From: Palsa-1400 sp036008545
GTDB taxonomy: Bacteria > Verrucomicrobiota > Verrucomicrobiia > Limisphaerales > Palsa-1400
Length of the DNA stretch: 23,381 nucleotides
Assembly (NCBI GenBank): GCA_036008545.1
Contig: DASYNM010000416.1
Span: 1 to 23,381 of the forward strand
Reading direction: 5' to 3'
Shown here one piece after another: positions 15,446 through 22,834 of this stretch (its first letter is position 1; the number at the start of each line of letters is the position of its first letter). The notes beneath the pieces are model-generated. The model saw nothing but the letters and a program-made list of their open reading frames with translations, had not been told where the DNA came from and did not search any database. A program made the translations under genes and the position numbers.

Positions 15446-18196
15446 TTACTTCACCTCCGCAGACGGCCCAACTTCCCCAAGCTCCAAGATTTCAATCACG
15501 TCGCCGTCCTCAAGCCAGACTATCGGCGCTGACTTCGTCGTCAAGTCGAACGTCATTTTCGCGCCGCCGCGGATGAGCTGCACGCGGGACAAATCCCAGG
15601 TGTTCAAGAGGACGTTGGCGTCACGCACCACCCCATTGAGATGAAACGACCGGACGACCGTGTCCGCTCGCTTGCCTTTGAGAGCTTCCGCTAGTCGATT
15701 AGTACTAAAATCCAAGAACGCCTGTGGCGGTAAAGCATTCCAAGATTGAGCACGAGCCGCATCTGCTAACGAGGGCACGAGCGCAAGATCGTTGGTGTGG
15801 CCTCTCGAAATGACTAGCACTGTGCGCGAAAGGCATTTGTCCAGTGCTGTGACATCCGCCGCTGAAAGGCCGTACCAGCGATCCGCTACCTTGTGTTCCT
15901 GTTTGGCAATCTCAATCAGATCGCCCGCCAGCAAAGCCACATCCTTGGAACCGTCACCGCCATGCAGAATAGCCTCGACATTGACATGAAGAAGCTCGGC
16001 GCGTTTACCTTCCAGGCGATGGATGGAGACTCGCGCGAATTCAGGGAATGGCACCAAATAGCTGTCGTTCAGATAGGTCCCCTGGATTGACTCCAGATGC
16101 GACGAATCGACCCGGACGCCAGGCTTTGGATTGGCTTCGTAGATTGTGGCCAAAAACTCGAGCAACGTGTAGTGATTGATGGAATTGGTCGGACACTGGA
16201 AAATCTCGTCTTTGGCCGACCCATCGTCGCCGTAAGTCCAAATGGCGCGACGACGAGTGTAATCCGCATCGGCCCCCGCCTTGATCAGCAGGTCTTTGAT
16301 CTGGTGGCCATACTCGGTCTGAGTAAGGAATGCCAGAGGTGGGTCTCCTCGTTTGTCCAGGAAGTTGACGTCGGCACCATGTGCGATGAGCATTCGGACC
16401 GCATCAATGTTGTCGCTCTGGATGGCGAGGAACAAAGGCGTAATGCCATTGCTATCAATGCTATCCGGCTCATTCGGTTTGGCACCGTGATCCAGCAGAA
16501 GCTGAACCATTTCTGTACGCGAATTCACAACGGCCCAAAGCAGCGGGCTGATCGGCCCGCTGTACGTCCCTCTAGGCAACAAGCCAGGGACTCCGGGCAC
16601 CCCTGGCCCGTTCCTGTTGAAATGAATGGATTCCAGATTTGCGTCGGCGTGGTTGTCGAGGAGCAGTTTGGCCATATTGGTATTATTGCGCATGACGGAC
16701 AACATGAGCGGTGTTTCCCCGTGGACAGTTTTCAAGTCCACTTGCGCCTTGTTGGCAATGAGTATCTCCGCGGCCGGAACGGCTCCACGCTCGACCGCAA
16801 TGTAAAGCGGCGTCGAACCACTTTTGTCCTTCACGTTGACGTCCGCGCCGTGATCGACAAGGAGGAGGATCATGTCCATGTTTTCTTGGTTTCTATTGAT
16901 GTCCGCTTGGCCGATGGCCTGCAGCAATGCCGTATCGCCGTTGCGGTCCGCCGCGTTTAGTTTGACGCCATGATCCAACAGAAGTTGGGCAATTTGTAAT
17001 TGCTTAAATTCAATGGCGAAATAGAGTGGACTACGCGGCCCGTTGGGCGGCTCGGTTTCGAAATTTACATCCGCGCGATGGTCGAGGAGCAGTTTGACCA
17101 TTTCCGTCTCGCCGCTCCTAATGGCGCTAGTGAGAGGCGTCATCCCAGTGCCGCTAGCCCTGACGTCAATCTGCGCCTTGTTGGTGATAAGGAATTCCGC
17201 GGCTGAAAGCTGCCCACTTTCAACGGCGAATTGGAGCGGTGTCGAACCAGAGTTGTTCTTCGCGTTCACGTCCGCCCCGTGGGCGACCAGCGTGCGGCAA
17301 ACGGTCATGAATCCGTTTGCCCCGGCATAAGAAAGGGCGGCTTCCCCAGTATTATCTCGGCTATCCACTGCGGCGCCGTGGTTCAAAAGCAACTCCACCA
17401 TCGCTTCGTTGCCTTTTTTTGCCGCTTCCACGATGGGTGCCGACCGGTTGACGTCCGCACCGTGGGCGATGAGGAATTCCGCCGCCGACACGTATCCGAG
17501 TAGCGCCGCGGTCTCCAATTGTTGATTCATCAGATCGGGGCTGTTTTGCACGGATTCCTTGACCTCTTGCAGAAATTTCGCCTCGTCGGAGGGCAGGACG
17601 GACGCACCCGACTCCGAAGCAGCTACGGAGGAGGGTGTGAGCGCCGGGTTCCCTTCCAGCTCTGCCAATTGCCGCTTAAGTTCGAGCGTCTTCATCACCG
17701 TGGCCAAAGTCGCCTCCTCCGGCAAAGTTCCCGTCTTGACTTGCGTTCTTTGCAGCTCCAATTGCTGTTCAACCACTTTGATTTCTTCTTGCAGAATTTG
17801 TTGCTGCTTTTGCCGGGCTGCAGCCGAGAGAGAGGATGGAACAGCCGGGGCGGACATGCCCATGCCGGTTAAACTCTGCCGGCTTAGCGTGACCAGTTCG
17901 TTATGGTCGTCAAATTCCCGGATGATGCGGTTATACTGGACGGCGGCTTCGTTGGTGCGGCCCAGTTTGCGGTAGCATTCGCCGAGGCGGAAGATGGCGG
18001 TGGCGGCCAGTTGGCGTTCCTGATCGAAATGCTCGATCGCATCCTTGTAGTTGACAATGGCGGCGTCCAATTGATGGTTGGCCTCCTCCTCGAAAAGGCC
18101 GCGCTGCAACGGTGTGGTTAAGTCGTTCGTGCCGGCGGCCGCGAGGCCGGAGGCGGCGAGCGATACGAGAACAGTCAATATAAATTTCATTTTCAT
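15446..18196 (-). CDS. Exported TPR / ankyrin-repeat protein with C-terminal SLBB-like repeats
   Basis: 916 residues from the ATG at 18196; an ATG two codons later is also possible. The frame stays open further upstream, but the start here places a clear signal peptide (KFILTVLVSLAASGLAAAG) at the N-terminus and avoids overlap with the preceding regulator gene. Residues 27-105 hold TPR-like helices (AAIVNYKDAIEHFD, AIFRLGECYRKLGRTNEAAVQYNRI). Residues 122-185 are a Gln/Glu/Lys-rich coiled coil. Residues of about 222-650 hold some twelve ankyrin repeats (G.TPL..A...G....V..LL.HGADVN). The C-terminal part has two similar beta-rich units, about 702-772 and 842-909, each ending in GDLIEI or GDVIEI, resembling SLBB domains of polysaccharide export proteins. 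Its partners are unknown. A PhoB-box-like site 31 bp upstream matches one before the kinase gene, so control by the adjacent two-component system is likely. Confidence 0.88.
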   Translation of the reverse strand: MKMKFILTVLVSLAASGLAAAGTNDLTTPLQRGLFEEEANHQLDAAIVNYKDAIEHFDQERQLAATAIFRLGECYRKLGRTNEAAVQYNRIIREFDDHNELVTLSRQSLTGMGMSAPAVPSSLSAAARQKQQQILQEEIKVVEQQLELQRTQVKTGTLPEEATLATVMKTLELKRQLAELEGNPALTPSSVAASESGASVLPSDEAKFLQEVKESVQNSPDLMNQQLETAALLGYVSAAEFLIAHGADVNRSAPIVEAAKKGNEAMVELLLNHGAAVDSRDNTGEAALSYAGANGFMTVCRTLVAHGADVNAKNNSGSTPLQFAVESGQLSAAEFLITNKAQIDVRASGTGMTPLTSAIRSGETEMVKLLLDHRADVNFETEPPNGPRSPLYFAIEFKQLQIAQLLLDHGVKLNAADRNGDTALLQAIGQADINRNQENMDMILLLVDHGADVNVKDKSGSTPLYIAVERGAVPAAEILIANKAQVDLKTVHGETPLMLSVMRNNTNMAKLLLDNHADANLESIHFNRNGPGVPGVPGLLPRGTYSGPISPLLWAVVNSRTEMVQLLLDHGAKPNEPDSIDSNGITPLFLAIQSDNIDAVRMLIAHGADVNFLDKRGDPPLAFLTQTEYGHQIKDLLIKAGADADYTRRRAIWTYGDDGSAKDEIFQCPTNSINHYTLLEFLATIYEANPKPGVRVDSSHLESIQGTYLNDSYLVPFPEFARVSIHRLEGKRAELLHVNVEAILHGGDGSKDVALLAGDLIEIAKQEHKVADRWYGLSAADVTALDKCLSRTVLVISRGHTNDLALVPSLADAARAQSWNALPPQAFLDFSTNRLAEALKGKRADTVVRSFHLNGVVRDANVLLNTWDLSRVQLIRGGAKMTFDLTTKSAPIVWLEDGDVIEILELGEVGPSAEVK

Positions 18197-18227
18197 GCTG
18201 CAATGTAGCCTGATGGCCGATTGGCGT

Positions 18228-18247
18228 TTGTCATGCTTTTGTAATAA
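18228..18247 (-). promoter_or_regulatory. Putative response-regulator box upstream of the ankyrin gene
   Basis: TTGTCATGCTTTTGTAATAA on the plus strand consists of two heptamers, TTGTCAT and TTGTAAT, 11 bp apart, the spacing bound by tandem OmpR/PhoB-type regulators. It lies 31 bp upstream of the ATG at 18196, between that gene and the OmpR-type regulator gene. The site at 21478-21497 before the kinase gene matches at 19 of 20 positions and has the same orientation to its gene. Both are followed, 17-18 bp further on in the sense direction, by GCTACnTT. Confidence 0.6.
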
Positions 18248-18266
18248 GGCATCGTGAAATAAATCT

Positions 18267-18977
18267 TCATAGTGTTTTCTCGCGATGCCCAACCTCCAGC
18301 CTATATCCAGTGCCATGCACCGTCTTGATCCAGCGTGGCTCGTCGGGATTTTCCTCGATCTTTGCTCGCAGGGCGGCGATGTGCGTGTCCACCGTGCGGG
18401 TAGTGGGAAAGGCGGTGTAGCCCCAAACGACGTCCAGAAACCGCTCGCGCGTGACCGGTTCGCCCGGCGTTTCCAGCATGAGGCGCAACATGGCGAATTC
18501 GCGGGCTGTCAAATAAATCGACTTCCGGCCCCGGGTGGCTTTCTGGCGCGGCAAGTCGATCTCCACCTGGCCCAGGCGCAGGACGTAAGGCACCGCTTTC
18601 GCCTGGCGCCCGCGCCGCAACAAAGCCCGCACCCGCGCCAGCAGTTCATCCGTGCTGAACGGCTTGGCCAGGTAATCGTCCGCGCCCGCGTCCAAACCGC
18701 GCACCCGGTCTTCGACCTGGCCTTTGGCTGTCAACATCAAAACCGGCACAGGGATGGAGAGCCGCCGCAGTTCGGCGCACAGCGCGTAGCCGTCCAGGCG
18801 CGGCATCATGATGTCGAGCAGGACGAGGTCCGGCTTTTCGCGCACGGCGCGCTCCAAGCCGGTCGGCCCGTCGGAGGCGGTCAAGACGCGGTAGCCTTCG
18901 GCCTCCAGGCAATCGGCCAGGGCCGTGCGCATGGGAAGCTCGTCCTCGATAACCAGGATTCTGGCGTCGGTCTTCAT
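18267..18977 (-). CDS. Response regulator, OmpR/PhoB family (receiver plus winged helix)
   Basis: 236 residues, the normal length for the family. The receiver domain has Glu11/Asp12, phospho-acceptor Asp55 (LVLLDIMMPRLDG), Thr in MLTAKG and Lys in YLAKPF. The C-terminal winged-helix domain (about 137-232) shows the family pattern LTAREFAMLRLML, RERFLDVVWG, RTVDTHIAALRAKIE and WIKTVHGTGYRLE. The frame is open for a further 47 codons upstream, but the receiver begins at residue 6 from the ATG at 18977 and the upstream codons are repeat-derived. The histidine kinase gene precedes it by 283 bp of repeat-rich DNA, and the ankyrin gene follows 70 bp later. It probably binds the paired heptamer boxes at 18228 and 21478. 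The likely role is a phosphorylation-controlled transcription factor; the stimulus is unknown. Confidence 0.93.
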   Translation of the reverse strand: MKTDARILVIEDELPMRTALADCLEAEGYRVLTASDGPTGLERAVREKPDLVLLDIMMPRLDGYALCAELRRLSIPVPVLMLTAKGQVEDRVRGLDAGADDYLAKPFSTDELLARVRALLRRGRQAKAVPYVLRLGQVEIDLPRQKATRGRKSIYLTAREFAMLRLMLETPGEPVTRERFLDVVWGYTAFPTTRTVDTHIAALRAKIEENPDEPRWIKTVHGTGYRLEVGHREKTL

Positions 18978-18998
18978 TGTGCCAGTGGATTGGGGAGC

Positions 18999-19039
18999 GC
19001 GACCGTCCCGGTCGCCGGGCGGTGCGTCTCGCGCCGCCC
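18999..19039. repeat. Short GC-rich hairpin pair upstream of the OmpR-type regulator gene
   Basis: GCGACCG at 18999-19005 and CGGTCGC at 19009-19015 form a perfect 7-bp stem with a TCC loop. Right beside it GGGCGG at 19017-19022 pairs with CCGCCC at 19034-19039. They sit in the leader of the regulator gene, between its ATG and the larger element at 19060-19203. They may be a half copy of another REP family; no second copy was found in this window. Confidence 0.55.
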
Positions 19040-19059
19040 CAAATCCCGCCTGGCTGCGG

Positions 19060-19203
19060 TCCGGGGAGCACACGCGCCCTCGCGTGTCCCAGTCGGCGCC
19101 CTCGCCGACTGCTTCCACTCATTCCATAGGAAGTAGAGAAGAGGCAGAGATGTGGTCGGCGGGGGCGCCGACCACGACACGCGAGGCGCGTATGCTCCCC
19201 GGA
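19060..19203. repeat. Large REPIN-like element with 50-bp arms
   Basis: Left arm 19060-19109 (50 nt) and right arm 19155-19203 (49 nt) are reverse complements with about five mismatches and one gap, around a 45-bp unique spacer. Each arm contains two small hairpins; in the left arm these are CACGCG-CCCT-CGCGTG and GTCGGCG-CCCT-CGCCGAC. The element lies in the 283-bp gap between the kinase gene and its regulator gene. It could influence the ratio of kinase to regulator transcript, or be a passive non-autonomous mobile element. Confidence 0.8.
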
Positions 19204-19260
19204 ACTGAGGAACAGGGCGCGGGACGTCTGCTCTCCCATGAAAGTGTTGACGACGCGGTT

Positions 19261-21444
19261 TCATTTCCGTGGCAACTCCATGGTGAACCGGCTGCCCTGA
19301 CCCGGAGCGCTGCGCACCGTCACGCGCCCGCGGTGCGCCTCGACAATATGTTTGACGATGGTCAAGCCGATGCCGATGCCCTGCGTTTCGCGCCGCAATT
19401 CCGAGCCGCGCCGGTAAAATCGCTCGAATATCTTCACGTGCTCTTCCGGCGGAATGCCGGGCCCGCCGTCCTCGACCCAAAGCCGCACTTCCGCCACATC
19501 TCCGTCCAGCCCGACGGCCACGTGGGAGCCCGGAGGCGAATGTTTCACAGCGTTGTCAATCAGATTGATTAACGCTTGCTGCAGTGCCAGACTATCGCAA
19601 GCGAAGGGCTCCCCGTCGGCCGCGCCGTTCTTGCGCAAATCCAGTTCCACCCGGCGTTCGTCCGAGCAGGGCCGCATCAGGCGGACGGTATCCTCCGCCA
19701 GCGCGCCGAGATCCGCCGGTTCGAATTCGTATTTCTTGCTGCCCCGCTCGATGCGGGAGAAATCGAGGATATTTTCGATCAGCATGGAGAGGCGGCGTGA
19801 TTCCTGGACCAGCAGGCCGAAGTATTCCTTTTGTTTGACTTCGCTGCCGATCTTGCCGCGCTCCAGGCTCTCGGCCAGCAGGCGCATGGAGGCAATGGGC
19901 GCGCGCAATTCATGCGAGACGCTGGAAACGAAATTGGATTTCATTTCGTTCAGCTCCTGCTGCCGGTAAAAGGCGCGGCGGGCGGTCATCAGTCCGGCGA
20001 GCGCAGCAAAGGTCGATGCAAGAATGATCGCGCCAAAGAGCAGCGTGTGCTGATGCTGCCGGGCATAGAGCAGCTGGCTGTCAGCCAGAATCAACCGGAC
20101 GCGGAACGGATAGACATTCGTTGTGAGCAGGAGGTTCGACAAAGACCCGGGTGCCTCACCCAGGACCGGGAGCGCAGGCACGTTTGAATCCATGAGAAAT
20201 TGATTCCGCAGCAAGGCCAGTTCTCTTCCCGCGATTTCCAGTCTGGCCAGTGCATAGGGCGGCACCGAAATGTCCGCCTTGGCGACGGCGTCCTCCAGCG
20301 CCTTGTCCACGACCGCTTCTGGAAAAATAAGAAGTGGATAATAGTTTGTCGAAGAGGTGTCAGGATGACGCGGGGAGACGGTAATGTCTGGCGCGTGATG
20401 CTGATTATCCAGCGCGAGCAGGAACCTGCCGCCGGTGGATTCGACCCAAAACAGAGCGTTGGTCCAAGTATTGGGAGGATGCTGCTGCTGAAAATCCCTT
20501 AAGATGGCGCGCGCGCTATCGTCCGAATCCCACCACGCTTTCAATTCGACAACGCTCGGCCCGGCATCCGCGCGACCTGGCTGGGCGACTCGTTCCCCCT
20601 CCGCGATGAGGCGCGGTGACAGGATCGAGGCCCGATAGGCAATCGCCCAGACGATGTCAGCGAACAACTTGTCCGGTACACCCGCATGATCGGGCAGCAA
20701 CTGCAAGGCTCGATAACAAACCAATTGTCCCACCGGCAATCCGGCATCGGTGAGCTGGTCCGATTTGGACCAAAAAGTATCCGCCAACTGCGCTGCGGCT
20801 TCAGCCGGCTGTAGCCTGTGTGTTTTCAGGAGCAACAAATCAAACTCCGCGTTGGCCCGCGCGCCGTCCGGCGGTTTGGTGGCGAGGAAATTCGTGATCG
20901 CCGCCTGCGCCGCAGCGGGGTTGTTGGATACAAATTCGGCCTGCTCCTGCTGTTGCCAGAGTCGGCGTTGTTCCGGCGAAAGTTCCAGAAGCCAATCTGG
21001 CGGTTGCGGCGTCAGAGGATAAATCTGCGGCATGGAAAAATCGCCGCGGGTGTTCAGCACGCAATCGGAAACCGGCATGGCACCCAGATCAATGCCGGGG
21101 TTCGACTGCTCCCACGCTCTGATGCTTTGCCAAGCGGCATCATCCGGGCTGGAGACGCGCGGCCTTAACGCGAGGCCCAGGTCTTGTACCAGTTTGGCGT
21201 GCCAGGCAAAGTTCGCGTTGCGGTAACCTGTTAGTTGCTGGGCCAATTCGTGGGCGACTGACTGCGCCATCTGCGTGGCGGTGGCCGCGCCGCGTTCCTT
21301 GGCGTCCTGTTCCGCCAGCAATCTATCCTGCCTAAGCGAATACAAGCCCAGCACCGTCAACACTCCAACCGGCAGGAGGATGAGGATTCCCTGCCAGAGA
21401 AACGATCTGGAATGGAATGGGGTGTTGGGTTGCATTCGTTTCAT
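19261..21444 (-). CDS. Membrane sensor histidine kinase (HisKA, HATPase_c) with a large extracytoplasmic domain
   Basis: 727 residues from the ATG at 21444. A TTG nine codons upstream keeps the frame open, but the ATG has GAGGG just before it and sits 33 bp from the putative regulator box, matching the ankyrin promoter geometry. Residues 15-37 form the first membrane span. Residues of about 40-460 form a large extracytoplasmic part with Gln/Ala-rich helical stretches (QQQEQAEFVSNNPAAAQAAI) and no recognised sensor family. The second span is at about 465-487. The HisKA motif SVSHELRAPI has phospho-acceptor His511. The HATPase_c domain shows LINLIDNAVKHSPPG, VEDGGPGIP at about 655 and GIGIGLTIVKHIVEAHRG. 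It pairs with the OmpR-type regulator encoded next, the usual partner class for HisKA kinases. The signal sensed is unknown. Confidence 0.92.
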   Translation of the reverse strand: MKRMQPNTPFHSRSFLWQGILILLPVGVLTVLGLYSLRQDRLLAEQDAKERGAATATQMAQSVAHELAQQLTGYRNANFAWHAKLVQDLGLALRPRVSSPDDAAWQSIRAWEQSNPGIDLGAMPVSDCVLNTRGDFSMPQIYPLTPQPPDWLLELSPEQRRLWQQQEQAEFVSNNPAAAQAAITNFLATKPPDGARANAEFDLLLLKTHRLQPAEAAAQLADTFWSKSDQLTDAGLPVGQLVCYRALQLLPDHAGVPDKLFADIVWAIAYRASILSPRLIAEGERVAQPGRADAGPSVVELKAWWDSDDSARAILRDFQQQHPPNTWTNALFWVESTGGRFLLALDNQHHAPDITVSPRHPDTSSTNYYPLLIFPEAVVDKALEDAVAKADISVPPYALARLEIAGRELALLRNQFLMDSNVPALPVLGEAPGSLSNLLLTTNVYPFRVRLILADSQLLYARQHQHTLLFGAIILASTFAALAGLMTARRAFYRQQELNEMKSNFVSSVSHELRAPIASMRLLAESLERGKIGSEVKQKEYFGLLVQESRRLSMLIENILDFSRIERGSKKYEFEPADLGALAEDTVRLMRPCSDERRVELDLRKNGAADGEPFACDSLALQQALINLIDNAVKHSPPGSHVAVGLDGDVAEVRLWVEDGGPGIPPEEHVKIFERFYRRGSELRRETQGIGIGLTIVKHIVEAHRGRVTVRSAPGQGSRFTMELPRK

Positions 21445-21477
21445 TACCCTCAAAGGTAGCCCATTCCGCAAGACCTA

Positions 21478-21497
21478 TTGTCATGGTTTTGTAATAA
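21478..21497 (-). promoter_or_regulatory. Putative response-regulator box upstream of the histidine kinase gene
   Basis: TTGTCATGGTTTTGTAATAA on the plus strand matches the box before the ankyrin gene at 19 of 20 positions, with heptamers TTGTCAT and TTGTAAT 11 bp apart. It lies 33 bp upstream of the chosen kinase ATG. This suggests autoregulation of the two-component system by the OmpR-type regulator. The flanking sequence differs from that of the other copy except for a later GCTACnTT, so it is not a simple recent duplication of the whole promoter. Confidence 0.6.
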
Positions 21498-21542
21498 CTG
21501 GCGCGGCCCATTCTACAAAGGACCACGCGGCAGAGGCAGCCT

Positions 21543-21625
21543 CGTAGCCGCCGACGTCAGCCGGCGGACGAAGAACCAAGGAGCGCCGATTCTCGAAAAT
21601 CCGCCGCCTCACGGCGGCGGCTACG
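21543..21625. repeat. REPIN-like inverted repeat element, copy 2
   Basis: 83 bp that begin CGTAGCCGCCG and end CGGCGGCTACG, in the same family and orientation as the 82-bp copy at 5153-5234. The two share the outer ends, GGCGGACGAA after the left hairpin and CGAAAATCCGCCGCC before the right one, while the 20-bp centre differs. It lies between the stop of the aminotransferase gene (21674) and the promoter of the kinase gene on the same strand, so it may also end or stabilise the upstream transcript. No T-tract follows. Confidence 0.85.
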
Positions 21626-21673
21626 GCGGATGCGCTCCGCAAGAACCCATTCGGCTGCCTTTAGGTGGCAATC

Positions 21674-22834
21674 TCACAATCCCGCGAGAGTTTCCAGCAA
21701 TCGATGGAGTTCGGCGTCGGTGTTGTAAAAGTGCGGAGAGAGGCGCACGTATTGGCGGCCCTGGCGGTCCACGCGCAGCGAAGTGTGGATGCGCGCGTCC
21801 ATCAGCTTGCGGTGGACGGCGGCCGGGTCGGCGTCAGGCTTGTAAAGACTAAGGATGGCGCTGGCGTTGGGCGCGGGCGCATCGGCTTGCAGCACCTCCC
21901 AGCCTTGCTTTCGCAAGACCGGCAGCAACAGCGCTCGTTTGCGAAGGAGCTCGGCGGCAATGTTGTCCACGCCGACTTCTAAAATAAGTTCCATCGCCGC
22001 AGTCAGCCCGGCCAGGCCGGCCAGGCTCGCCGAGCCGGCTTCGTAACGGCGCGCGTCTGTCAAATACACCAATTGCTCCTGTGCGACAAAGCCGGGACAA
22101 CGCACGTTGTGCCATCCGTGGACGATCGGGCGCAGCTTCTGTTGCACCTCCTTGCGCACGTAAAAAATCCCGGCACCGCACGGGCCAAGCAGCCATTTGT
22201 GGGCGTCGGCGGCCAGAAAATCAATGTGCGCCACGCCGGTTGGAAATGCGCCCACTGTCTGGATGCCATCGACGCAAAAGAGGATGTTTCGTTCGCGCAG
22301 ATGGCGGCCGATGGCGTCGAGTTCCAGCCGCCAGCCGGCCACGAAGTGATTCGAGGCCAGTGCGACCAACCGGGTCTGCTCATCGACTTGGCCGGCGACG
22401 TCGATGGCGCGGATGCGGCCATACTCGCGCGTGTTGAGCAGGCGGACTTCGACGCCCTTCTCCGCGAGGGCCATCCAAGGATAAACATTGGAGGGATAAT
22501 CGTCGAAGTAGATCAAAACATTGTCGCCTTTGCGCCAGGGCAAACCGGCGGCAACATAGCTCAAGGCGAGCGAGGTGGGGCCAACGAAAGCAATTTCCTC
22601 GGGCTGGGCGTGGAGGAGGCGGGCGGCCAATTCGCGCGCGCGCCGGATTTGACCAGCGGGGATGGTTTCTTCCTGGTCGTCCAGCGTGGCGCGCTCGGCG
22701 TGGTCGCGCATGGCCTCTGAAACACGCCGGGGCAAGGGACAGACAGCGGCATGAGCGAGAAAGATTTTTTGTCCCGTGACGGGGAATTCGTGCCGGCGCA
22801 ATTCCTCGTTGGAGAGTATCTCGGCGATGGTCAT
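21674..22834 (-). CDS. Class V aminotransferase-fold PLP enzyme
   Basis: 386 residues, normal for the cysteine desulfurase/aminotransferase class V fold. PLP-binding features: Asp189 (FCVDGIQTVGAFP) for the pyridine nitrogen, and His212-Lys213 in ADAHKWLLGPCGAGIFYVRK, where Lys213 is the likely Schiff-base lysine. SNHFVAGWRLELDAI and RRYEAGSASLAGLAGL also match class V enzymes. No conserved active-site cysteine loop of SufS/IscS type is seen, so a cysteine desulfurase role is not supported; the substrate cannot be told. The same frame is open further upstream, but that stretch is the out-of-frame shadow of the GspF gene. The true start is the ATG at 22834, which overlaps the GspF stop as ATGA, suggesting translational coupling. 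There is no obvious Shine-Dalgarno. Confidence 0.88.
   Translation of the reverse strand: MTIAEILSNEELRRHEFPVTGQKIFLAHAAVCPLPRRVSEAMRDHAERATLDDQEETIPAGQIRRARELAARLLHAQPEEIAFVGPTSLALSYVAAGLPWRKGDNVLIYFDDYPSNVYPWMALAEKGVEVRLLNTREYGRIRAIDVAGQVDEQTRLVALASNHFVAGWRLELDAIGRHLRERNILFCVDGIQTVGAFPTGVAHIDFLAADAHKWLLGPCGAGIFYVRKEVQQKLRPIVHGWHNVRCPGFVAQEQLVYLTDARRYEAGSASLAGLAGLTAAMELILEVGVDNIAAELLRKRALLLPVLRKQGWEVLQADAPAPNASAILSLYKPDADPAAVHRKLMDARIHTSLRVDRQGRQYVRLSPHFYNTDAELHRLLETLAGL

Noticed and set aside
15155..15532. Plus-strand open frame containing GKCVTDVL across the nested repeat
   Set aside because: It is a translation of the inverted-repeat end itself and overlaps the ankyrin stop; not a gene.
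16097..16960. Plus-strand open frame of 287 codons opposite the ankyrin gene
   Set aside because: It mirrors the ankyrin periodicity in antisense and has no domain motifs.
18197..18316. 40-codon N-terminal extension of the ankyrin protein
   Set aside because: It would overlap the regulator gene and the putative regulator box and bury the signal peptide.
18978..19118. 47-codon N-terminal extension of the OmpR-type regulator
   Set aside because: It is encoded by REP-like repeat DNA, and the receiver domain starts properly at the ATG at 18977.
18285..19136. Plus-strand open frame of 283 codons opposite the regulator gene
   Set aside because: Antisense shadow of a well-defined OmpR-family gene.
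21674..22834. Naming the class V enzyme a cysteine desulfurase (SufS/IscS)
   Set aside because: The PLP lysine motif fits the fold, but no active-site cysteine loop is visible and no suf/isc genes are nearby.
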